Shown: positions 46,527 through 53,256 of the stretch, one piece after another
Numbering within the stretch: position 1 is the first letter of the stretch
How the letters are laid out: each line of letters starts with the position of its first letter
Position numbers and translations under genes: made by a program
Source: Mariprofundaceae bacterium
GTDB lineage: Bacteria; Pseudomonadota; Zetaproteobacteria; Mariprofundales; Mariprofundaceae
Length of the DNA stretch: 64,000 bases
Assembly (NCBI GenBank): GCA_021772895.1
Contig: JAJFLC010000015.1
Span: 124,001-188,000, forward strand
Direction: 5' to 3'
Notes under the pieces: model-generated
Database searches by the model: none
Told to the model about the DNA's origin: nothing
What the model saw: only the letters and a program-made list of their open reading frames with translations

Positions 46527-46654
46527 TGGTTTGGTACCCAGATAAATACTTCCAATACAAATAACGCAACTAATAACAACAAAATCAGCACACCTTTCGG
46601 ATGAATCTTCCAACGTCGCTCACCCATGTCTCTCATCATTCCGCTACCTTCCAT
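46523..46654 (-). CDS. Tiny single-pass membrane protein
   Basis: A 43-residue protein from the ATG at 46654 (AAAGGGAT upstream) or 38 residues from the ATG at 46639 (GGAAGG upstream). A basic N-terminus (RDMGERRWKIHPKG) is followed by one hydrophobic helix (VLILLLLVALFVLEVFIW) and ends PNQ. The stop overlaps the next start by ATGA, strong support for a real gene although it is short. Small single-pass proteins in phage early operons often act in lysis timing or exclusion; the role here is unknown. Confidence 0.6.
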   Translation of the reverse strand: MEGSGMMRDMGERRWKIHPKGVLILLLLVALFVLEVFIWVPNQ

Positions 46655-46888
46655 CTTATCCCTTTAAAAACTTATTAAAATTTTGATCCTGATAACTCCA
46701 GAAACACTACTGCGACTGCCGAAAACATTTAGCCCAACGATAAAATAATAGAAGATGTTCCATCATCCCATGAGGTTAAAAAATTCTAATTTGATGGATA
46801 TACCACAAATCACTTTGGCCTAGTGGTCTGCTACGATAAATAAAACGATAGGGGATGCACCGCCTGCTCGAATATGGCTCCATTACAT

Positions 46889-47035
46889 TCATCCATGCGC
46901 CTCATCAATCATACGACGGATTTCATCGGACTCTTCACGGCTGAACTCAAAACTTTCATTTTGAAACTCATTGATAGACCAGATCAGCAGTAACACGGTC
47001 AATCCAACTATAATTACTAGCACTGCAGAAATCAT
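46889..47035 (-). CDS. Small single-pass membrane protein with acidic tail
   Basis: A 48-residue protein: an N-terminal helix (ISAVLVIIVGLTVLLLIW, residues 2-19) and an acidic, charged tail (SREESDEIRRMIDE). GGGGGGTGAG stands before the ATG at 47035, and its start overlaps the stop of the preceding 46-codon gene (ATGA). Downstream 46655-46888 holds no gene I can support. Function unknown. Confidence 0.6.
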   Translation of the reverse strand: MISAVLVIIVGLTVLLLIWSINEFQNESFEFSREESDEIRRMIDEAHG

Positions 47036-47172
47036 TTGCTCACCCCCCATGTTATTAATGATGACACATGACGAAAAAGCACTTTAAATCGCATAGACAG
47101 CAAGTTGATATCTTTCAATACCGATCTCATTTCAGCTGATTTAGCGCTTGATTTTTCGTTGGTCAGATGCAT
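47032..47172 (-). CDS. Small phage protein filling a gap
   Basis: A 46-residue basic, partly hydrophobic protein (MHLTNEKSSAKSAEM start, VLFRHVSSLITWGV near the end). Its ATG shares a base with the preceding stop (TGATG) and its stop overlaps the next start (ATGA), so it fits exactly between two genes. That fit is the main evidence. Family not recognised. Confidence 0.55.
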   Translation of the reverse strand: MHLTNEKSSAKSAEMRSVLKDINLLSMRFKVLFRHVSSLITWGVSK

Positions 47173-47423
47173 CAGGTAAGATCCCTCTTCACTGTTTCCC
47201 GCGCCTCAGCAATGGCAACCTTTGTCATCTGCACTGCACGCCATGCAAGCACCCTTTCGTTTGTACGTTTTAGTTCAGCATTGAGAATAGCAAACTCAGG
47301 CAACCAGCCTCTGCTACGACTCCTCTTCAGGCAGGATTCCACATTCCGACGGTGCTTGATTAATCTGGCCAACATCTGCCGACGTGCTGCTACAGATACA
47401 GCTGGTGCGATTAGAAACTTCAT
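47172..47423 (-). CDS. Small basic phage protein
   Basis: An 83-residue basic, helical protein (AARRQMLARLIKHRRNVESCLKR as landmark ARRQMLARLIKHRR). I start at the ATG at 47423 because it overlaps the cro stop by ATGA; an ATG at 47429 is also possible. DNA or RNA binding is suggested only by charge. Confidence 0.6.
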   Translation of the reverse strand: MKFLIAPAVSVAARRQMLARLIKHRRNVESCLKRSRSRGWLPEFAILNAELKRTNERVLAWRAVQMTKVAIAEARETVKRDLT

Positions 47424-47632
47424 GCGCATACCGCTTCCGATTCGGGCTGCGCAAACGCGCGCGCTCGCATTTCAACATCACCACCAGACTTCCATGCAAC
47501 ACCCAAAACACGATCAGCAATTGCCTGTGGAAGAGCATCTGGCCACATGTAAATTGCATGCCTACCAAGACTCAGAGCCTCAGCCAATGGAGACACGCCA
47601 TTAAAAATTTTAATTGCATCCGCTTTCGTCAT
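47420..47632 (-). CDS. Cro-like regulator
   Basis: A 70-residue DNA-binding protein. The helix-turn-helix segment VSPLAEALSLGRHAIYMWPD matches Cro/YdaS-type regulators with the WP pair after the recognition helix, and the end is variable. It is divergent from the repressor gene, with operator sites between them. By analogy to lambda it would turn down the repressor promoter in lytic growth. The ATG at 47632 is chosen over the ATG-less extension to 47662. Confidence 0.85.
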   Translation of the reverse strand: MTKADAIKIFNGVSPLAEALSLGRHAIYMWPDALPQAIADRVLGVAWKSGGDVEMRARAFAQPESEAVCA

Positions 47633-47640
47633 AATCCGTA

Positions 47641-47690
47641 ATGTAATTATCTTTACATACATGTCAACACCTTTACATCATAAAATGTAA
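47641..47690. promoter_or_regulatory. Repressor/Cro operator sites
   Basis: Two 18-base sites 20 bases apart have the form ATGTAA-N6-TTACAT: a perfect one at 47641-47658 and one with a single mismatch (ATGTCA) at 47661-47678. A further ATGTAA half-site at 47685-47690 points toward the repressor start. The 20-base spacing places sites on the same face of the helix. They lie between the divergent cro and repressor genes. Confidence 0.8.
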
Positions 47691-47701
47691 AGATTCCTAC
47701 C

Positions 47702-48505
47702 ATGAATCAAGGAGATCGCCTCAGAGCAGCCAGAAAAGAGGCTAAACTATCGCAAGAAGCGCTGGCTGATCGCGCAAATATTAACCGTGTAACTGTCACT
47801 CAGATTGAGAGCGGCAGCGTCAAAACCATTGACGGGGAAAAACTCATCAAAATATGTGATGCGCTGAGCATTACCGAAAGATGGTTGGTTTTCGGGCAAG
47901 CGGACATCAATGCCAAGGCCGCAGGCACTCGCCTCAAAACCTACATCGAAGAACAAGGCATACCAAATGAATCACTATCCAAGAGCTCAAGCGTCTGCCT
48001 CAATAAAATTCGTAATGCCGAAAAAGGCATCTATAAGCTATCTGAAAGCGATTACCAAAAGATTGCCCAAGTGCTCGAAAAACCTGCCGCCGATATCATG
48101 TATGGTGCAGACCGCAGGCACCCGCTTGAAGTAGAACATTCAGAGTCAGAGCAGCATATACCATCAACTTCAACAGTTTGGCCAGAGAAACCTGAAGATA
48201 TCAGTGTCGCCTTCATTGAAGACATTGCCGAGCGAGTCAGCAAAGCAATCAATGTAGATATTACCGAGATACGTAAAACTATCGCTGGCGCTGTCATGGA
48301 TCATTATGCCGAGCAAACGACATCCGAAGCGGAGTTCCACAAAGCAGCCGAAGACATGCTTAAAAGCCGCGAAGCAAACCTGCCGGATGACATGAAATTA
48401 AGCGACATTGACCGCAAGCACCGCCTTGCCGAACTGATTAAAGAGATGCGCAAGCATACATCGAGAAAAACAGGCAAAAGTCACCAAGTCAGAAAAATAG
48501 CTTGA
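47702..48505 (+). CDS. Phage repressor with XRE helix-turn-helix
   Basis: A 267-residue protein. The N-terminal XRE domain is clear (LSQEALADRANINRVTVTQIE, cited as LSQEALADRANINRVTV, about residues 17-33). A second, weaker XRE-like unit seems to follow (residues 78-135), and the rest is helical and acidic then basic. There is no S24 peptidase Ser/Lys region, so it is not a LexA-like self-cleaving repressor; induction may need another protein or route. It faces cro across the operator. Confidence 0.85.
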   Translation: MNQGDRLRAARKEAKLSQEALADRANINRVTVTQIESGSVKTIDGEKLIKICDALSITERWLVFGQADINAKAAGTRLKTYIEEQGIPNESLSKSSSVCLNKIRNAEKGIYKLSESDYQKIAQVLEKPAADIMYGADRRHPLEVEHSESEQHIPSTSTVWPEKPEDISVAFIEDIAERVSKAINVDITEIRKTIAGAVMDHYAEQTTSEAEFHKAAEDMLKSREANLPDDMKLSDIDRKHRLAELIKEMRKHTSRKTGKSHQVRKIA

Positions 48506-48604
48506 ACCACAGCCATTAATGAATAACAAAGTTCACGATTATTCACCGACTCCAGCAACTTCTTCAGCGTACAGCAGTGCGAATCGGCTAGAATAAAAAT
48601 AACA

Positions 48605-48802
48605 TCACGCATAATCCCTGTTGGTTTGGGAGTGAAGCTGTAGCGCCTCTTCCTGTATTTTCATTCGCTTAAGTTCAGCATAGGTACATAAATCACCGCG
48701 CTCTCTAACCATCTGCATCCAATTGTTCAATGCTCTGATTCTTTTTTCCTGAACAGCATCCATCGCCGCTGATGCTATTCTACTCAATCTTCCAATATCC
48801 AT
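48605..48802 (-). CDS. Small helical phage protein
   Basis: A 65-residue charged helical protein (GRLSRIASAAMDAVQEKRI landmark, YAELKRMKIQEEALQLH end). The ATG at 48802 follows GGGTGGGG. It is at the downstream end of the late operon, after the holin-type gene, and converges with the repressor. Family not recognised. Confidence 0.6.
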   Translation of the reverse strand: MDIGRLSRIASAAMDAVQEKRIRALNNWMQMVRERGDLCTYAELKRMKIQEEALQLHSQTNRDYA

Positions 48803-48960
48803 TATCCCCACCCTTGTTTCAACTCCATTCAGAAGTCATTCAGGTGCAGACTCTAAAACGCTGAAAGATTAAAAAAAGGTTAAGATTCTCTTTGTATGAA
48901 AAGGACAATACGATAAACTGTGACGGGTAACAAACAGCTACTGATAGCAGTTTTCTTTTA

Positions 48961-49539
48961 TTATTTCCGGCTCAACACCGAAGCCAGCAACCCTGTAATG
49001 CTTGCTGGTATTGCCGCACCGTTCGCTGCATCGAGCTTGTTCTTTTGTTCATGTTTCAAAACTCCGAAATATGAATGCAACAACACAACAAATGGGCCAA
49101 TTGCAGCAAGGATAAATTGCCAACCATCCATCACCGCCTTGACCAACGCAGCATCTTTGATCGAAACGCCATAAGCCCATACAGCCACAACCACAATGAC
49201 AGTAAATGCCACCACATGGAATGCACCCTTGGCAATGTATGGCCGGGTTGTGTGTGGTGATTTTGTATCTGCTTCAAGCATGGCACGTACGGTTGAATGT
49301 GACTCTTTGATCTGAGTAATATCAACATCGAATTCTTTCTCCATCACACTGGCACGCTGCTCTGGAGGCAGCGAGTTCACCGCAGACTTAACATCTTCAC
49401 CTGTAGCATTTGCCGAAAGTTTCTTGTCATCCGGCAACAATGCGTTAATCGCACCAACGATAAGTCCACCACCTGGTACGACTTCTCGAATGATCCCGGA
49501 ACCTACGGTTTTAACGATATCCCATATCTTCATACCCAT
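48961..49539 (-). CDS. 3TM-type holin-like membrane protein
   Basis: A 192-residue protein. The N-terminal half is soluble (VGSGIIREVVPGGG, EDVKSAVNSLPPEQRAS), then two hydrophobic helices (about residues 106-126 and 140-158) and a third weak one at the C-terminus. This is the pattern of the three-membrane-segment holin family. Its position beside the endolysin supports a role in lysis. The start may also be the ATG two codons later. Confidence 0.75.
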   Translation of the reverse strand: MGMKIWDIVKTVGSGIIREVVPGGGLIVGAINALLPDDKKLSANATGEDVKSAVNSLPPEQRASVMEKEFDVDITQIKESHSTVRAMLEADTKSPHTTRPYIAKGAFHVVAFTVIVVVAVWAYGVSIKDAALVKAVMDGWQFILAAIGPFVVLLHSYFGVLKHEQKNKLDAANGAAIPASITGLLASVLSRK

Positions 49540-49540
49540 A

Positions 49541-49954
49541 TCAATATACCCCCGTTCTGATCATTTTAGCCAGATCATCAGCCCTTTTACCCACCTGTAC
49601 AGCCCACTGTGAATCAAGTGCTTCAACTGCCGCTCTTTCCCATTCACCATATTTCATAGCTGATAACATATTTTTAAACTTCATCAATCCCGATATACCG
49701 AGGTTAAAGCACATGTCGACCAGCACATCCTGTCGTACTTTATCGAGCTGACTAAACCATGAGAGATTCTGCTCAAGCTGGCTACGACATTTACGAACAT
49801 CATCATCAAGCAGCAGCATCGCCTGCTCAAGTGTAATTCCCTTATCATCCAGATTATGTCCGATGCCGATAGTCAGTTTACCTGCCGTACAACGATACGG
49901 CTTGAGACGTACCCCTTCGTGATGCATTAACATTTCTTTTACGCGTTCTATCAT
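49541..49954 (-). CDS. Phage lysozyme (GH24 endolysin)
   Basis: A 137-residue T4-type lysozyme that hydrolyses murein. The catalytic Glu is in MHHEGVRLKPYRC, and the family motif TIGIGHN follows. The triad reads Glu-8aa-Cys-5aa-Thr, the known alternative with Cys at the place of the T4 Asp. No signal or SAR segment is seen, so the holin must release it. It overlaps the next gene by four bases. Confidence 0.93.
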   Translation of the reverse strand: MIERVKEMLMHHEGVRLKPYRCTAGKLTIGIGHNLDDKGITLEQAMLLLDDDVRKCRSQLEQNLSWFSQLDKVRQDVLVDMCFNLGISGLMKFKNMLSAMKYGEWERAAVEALDSQWAVQVGKRADDLAKMIRTGVY

Positions 49955-50289
49955 CGTTTATCACCTCCACCCCACCGTCTCATGATAATAGCTCGCACTA
50001 ATTCAGGGACAAATTGAAGAAGCCGTTCGATGGCAATCAGCATAAACACAAACAGTTCAGACAAACCAATTCCCAACGGTATCGACATCAGTGCGCTTGG
50101 CAGACCATGGTCACCATTGGGAAAGTAAATAATAATGAGTGCCATCGAGACCAGTCCCCAAATAAACAGGGCACCGGCCAGTATCAGCCATTCATGCCAT
50201 TTCAATTTCTCGCCTGTGCGATGTTTATAAAACAAGCCACCCAACGTTGTTCCAACGCTTGAGATGACAAACAGAGTGCTATGTAGCAT
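49951..50289 (-). CDS. Phage membrane protein, possible second holin
   Basis: A 112-residue protein with hydrophobic segments near residues 2-18, 34-56 and 68-90 and a basic tail (IIMRRWGGGDKR). Its stop overlaps the lysozyme start by ATGA. Size, helices and place make it a candidate holin or antiholin, but the sequence matches no class I know well. Confidence 0.65.
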   Translation of the reverse strand: MLHSTLFVISSVGTTLGGLFYKHRTGEKLKWHEWLILAGALFIWGLVSMALIIIYFPNGDHGLPSALMSIPLGIGLSELFVFMLIAIERLLQFVPELVRAIIMRRWGGGDKR

Positions 50290-50305
50290 ATTTTATCTCT
50301 CGCCT

Positions 50306-50677
50306 TTATACAGCACGAATCAAATCAATGATTGCAGCAACGGATGTAGAGATGTTTACCGTACCATCCTTAACGGCTTGCAACTTTGCTTTTGCTGCGA
50401 GCGCTTCAATGGCTCCGATTTTTAATTTCCACTGCCCACGTTTTGCAATCACATAATCAGCAAACTGTAACGGCGACATTGTGGCTGATTCATGCTCCGC
50501 CAACATTTCAAATCCAGTGATGTTCAACGGGTCCCCACCCGCTGCTACATGTGCCTTGAAGTTGATGGCATCATCATATTTCAGGAGATAAACACCATCC
50601 TTGCCATGTGTTGCTATGCGACCCCTTGCAAGCGCACTCTCAATATTGATGTAGTTTATTACACTGTCAGATAACAT
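50306..50677 (-). CDS. Phage protein of unknown function
   Basis: A 123-residue soluble protein between the tail-fibre gene and the lysis genes. A region SPLQFADYVIAKRGQWKLKIGAIEALAAKAK (landmark PLQFADYVIAKRGQWKLK) is followed by an Ala-rich helix. It may be a tail-associated protein, but no family is recognised. Confidence 0.65.
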   Translation of the reverse strand: MLSDSVINYINIESALARGRIATHGKDGVYLLKYDDAINFKAHVAAGGDPLNITGFEMLAEHESATMSPLQFADYVIAKRGQWKLKIGAIEALAAKAKLQAVKDGTVNISTSVAAIIDLIRAV

Positions 50678-50678
50678 G

Positions 50679-51647
50679 TTAAGCCACCTTCACAAGTTTC
50701 ATTCGACTGAATACATTGTCCCGGAGGTTCCACGAATTTGCGCCACCAAAACCAAGATTGGCAACACCAGAAGCCGTCCATACTTTTAAAACTACGGTTG
50801 CAGATATAGGCAATGTAAAAACATCGCCGTACATACCTACATCAATCGTTGTCGCCCCTGAAAAACCGGTCTGTGGTTCTATAATTGGTGTTGCCAAGTC
50901 TAATGTATTATACAGTGATACCATGCAGCCGCCCGGTGCATATAAATGTGCTATGGCATGATCAACGTAATAAGTACCCGCTGGCAATGTCACTTCATTG
51001 GCGATAAGCGATGCCCCTGCAATTGTATTTAAAACAACATTATTAAGAGGAACTGTCAGCTCTGTATTTAATACTGTCGAGCCTCCAGTGACGTTGTAAG
51101 CGGTCCTGTGGTTAAGATGAATAGCTGGCAACGTAGCGATATTACCAGCTGGGTCAGTCCATACGGTGTTGAAGTCGACAGCGTCAATTTTTGACAGAAG
51201 CTGCCCAGCCGTACCGCTCGCAGGTACACCCACACCATTCAATCCATCCGCCCCCGGATCACCTTTTGCCCCCACAGGGGTCACAGCTGTTGCTGTGGTC
51301 GCCAACTTTGTGATACCTGTAATTTCAAGCGGTGATACGCCAGCTGGAAGTTCCCATGTTTCAACCCAGGATTCATTACCAAATGAAAAGGTCGCCAGAT
51401 ATGCACCAGACACAACGTCATGCCCTGCACCTGATGTAGGTGCAAGAAAAATGCTTGTCGGATTACCTGAAGTGTCAACCAGTTTACCACCTACAATGGC
51501 TACAACGATTGGCGTTTTTGTGACAAGCCGACGTGTTAATCCTTCATCATATTCCCACACTCCATTTGGTTGAATATTGATCAATCCATTCAGCAAGTCG
51601 CCATTTGCCGATGCAATTTCACTGGTTACAGTTTGAATCTCAATCAT
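50679..51647 (-). CDS. Tail fibre/receptor-binding protein with collagen-like stretch
   Basis: A 322-residue structural protein. A short collagen-like segment (GAKGDPGADGLNGVG, about residues 128-142) separates an N-terminal domain from a C-terminal beta domain of C1q/TNF-like character (AIHLNHRTAYNV, LPAGTYYVDHAIAHL). Such proteins are often the distal receptor binders. Start overlaps the preceding gene by ATGA. Confidence 0.78.
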   Translation of the reverse strand: MIEIQTVTSEIASANGDLLNGLINIQPNGVWEYDEGLTRRLVTKTPIVVAIVGGKLVDTSGNPTSIFLAPTSGAGHDVVSGAYLATFSFGNESWVETWELPAGVSPLEITGITKLATTATAVTPVGAKGDPGADGLNGVGVPASGTAGQLLSKIDAVDFNTVWTDPAGNIATLPAIHLNHRTAYNVTGGSTVLNTELTVPLNNVVLNTIAGASLIANEVTLPAGTYYVDHAIAHLYAPGGCMVSLYNTLDLATPIIEPQTGFSGATTIDVGMYGDVFTLPISATVVLKVWTASGVANLGFGGANSWNLRDNVFSRMKLVKVA

Positions 51648-51967
51648 AACTTATTACTTCCGAATTCATTTTTATAGGATATTTCGCAATGCTTTTTACC
51701 AAAGAAGGAGTCGATGAAGCGTTCAAAAAAAGCCGCGTATTTATTGCCGTCAACACGAAGGAAATATGTCCGCGAACTGACCGTCCAATCAGGCTCACCA
51801 TAAAGGATAGCGCCACCCAGTTGATCCAGACCGATGGCAATATCCCACCATAAAGCAGATAGAGAACGAGATGTGATGACATGTCGAATGATCTGCACGA
51901 TCACCGCCGGAACGATCAGAATCACCGTCAAGGCGATCGCGACAAGCATCAGGCCGAAGACTTTCAA
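51644..51967 (-). CDS. Phage membrane protein near tail genes
   Basis: A 107-residue protein with an N-terminal helix (MLVAIALTVILIVPAVIVQII) and a conserved-looking block IGLDQLGGAILYGEPDWTVSS, seen in many phages beside lysis or tail genes, ending with KKHCEISY. Function unknown. It overlaps both neighbours by four bases. Confidence 0.7.
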   Translation of the reverse strand: MKVFGLMLVAIALTVILIVPAVIVQIIRHVITSRSLSALWWDIAIGLDQLGGAILYGEPDWTVSSRTYFLRVDGNKYAAFFERFIDSFFGKKHCEISYKNEFGSNKL

Positions 51968-53016
51968 AGCGTCACCTTCACGCCCATTACACTAGGAGGT
52001 GTCGCCAACCCTGAAATTGGGACGCTATCAATCACAAGGCTTGGATGTGCTAACATTTCAGAAATAGTTGCATGATCATCTTCGTGAACCAGTTCAGCCG
52101 CTGCCATGGCAAGCTGTGAAAAAGGATCAACCAAGACAACCGTTCCATGTGCTAGGTTTGCATTACCTTCAAATGGGTGTGGTACATTTGGCATATTACG
52201 CAGTTTTCGTGTCATGGTGATTTCAACCTGATCAAAGACAGGGTTTGCAAGTGCTGCGATATTTTCCTGTAATTTCACAGAGTCAGCCAAAGCCTCAGTC
52301 TTTGGCCAGGGGAGACGTTTCACAAGTTCATACTGTTTTTTACCCTTGCTTGTGATAATGTTCTTTGGGCTAATGTGATCGGAGCCATGGTATGCCCATG
52401 AAGGATCAGCAGCAACGGAGGTTGCAAGAATAGTTCCAGCTGGAATGCCTGCTCTGTTTCCGGCCTTTGCCATAAGTGCATAAACAAAAACAGGGATATC
52501 GCCATTCCCAAGATTATAGGGTGGCGATGCCTGAATATACCGGCTATACACATAGCCAGTTCGAGGGCTACTGGATGTGCTACGCATGCCAACGCGCGCA
52601 GCATAGGTTGTGAAATGAGCATGAGAAGATATATAGATATTCGCACCCGGACTGGCGCCAAGAAACCAACCCATTGTGTAACTACCACCGGTGAGTACAA
52701 TTTCACCGTTCTGAACGCCTGTGAAATAATGAGATTGTGATGCTGTTGCAGATTTCAACTCTGACTGACCAACAGCACTGGCAACAATCTCAGACTGGCC
52801 AACCCCGTTAGCAGCTATTTTTGATGCAGTAATTGAATCATTTGCAAATTTAGCTGATGTAACAGCTAGATCATTAATCGCTGCCGTTTGAACTTTCGGT
52901 GCGCCAGCATCACCATTAGCCATTGCTGCAGTATTATCACGTAATGAATTCATAAGTGCTACAGTGATTGGCGAATCCGCATCAATATCTGTATTAGGGA
53001 TCGTTGTCCAAACCAT
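51964..53016 (-). CDS. Phage tail fibre protein
   Basis: A 350-residue protein. The N-terminal half has repeated AINDLAVTSAKFANDSITASKI-type strands (landmark NDSITASKI) typical of trimeric fibres; the C-terminal half holds KLRNMPNVPHPFEGNAN and a DPFSQLAMAAAEL segment. It is probably a side or tip fibre; the exact role is not known. Confidence 0.7.
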   Translation of the reverse strand: MVWTTIPNTDIDADSPITVALMNSLRDNTAAMANGDAGAPKVQTAAINDLAVTSAKFANDSITASKIAANGVGQSEIVASAVGQSELKSATASQSHYFTGVQNGEIVLTGGSYTMGWFLGASPGANIYISSHAHFTTYAARVGMRSTSSSPRTGYVYSRYIQASPPYNLGNGDIPVFVYALMAKAGNRAGIPAGTILATSVAADPSWAYHGSDHISPKNIITSKGKKQYELVKRLPWPKTEALADSVKLQENIAALANPVFDQVEITMTRKLRNMPNVPHPFEGNANLAHGTVVLVDPFSQLAMAAAELVHEDDHATISEMLAHPSLVIDSVPISGLATPPSVMGVKVTL

Positions 53017-53019
53017 TTT

Positions 53020-53244
53020 TTAAACCTCCAAAACTAAGCCGATAGATCGAGTCATTGGATGTGCGCAAACCAAGCGGTTTGCTAAATCAAATCGACCTTC
53101 AGCCTGTACCTTCATAATTCCAGTGTAATAATCACAAACAACGCATTTGATACAAATACGGATCATTGCATTTTTTTCCTTTGGGCAATTCACGATTGCG
53201 CCTTCAGGGATTTCTATTTTTTTTGTCAATTCACCGGATATCAT
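53020..53244 (-). CDS. Small phage protein with Cys motifs
   Basis: A 74-residue protein. Cysteines at NCPKEKN, CIKCVVCDYY and VCAHP suggest a small metal-binding fold. It lies between the tail-tip gene and the fibre gene in the late operon, three bases from its neighbour. Function unknown. Confidence 0.65.
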   Translation of the reverse strand: MISGELTKKIEIPEGAIVNCPKEKNAMIRICIKCVVCDYYTGIMKVQAEGRFDLANRLVCAHPMTRSIGLVLEV

Positions 53245-53256
53245 ACATTTCTATCT

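Noticed and set aside
46655-46888. Very short frames (17-35 codons) in the early prophage region
   Set aside because: They lack overlap with neighbours and ribosome sites, unlike the small genes accepted nearby.
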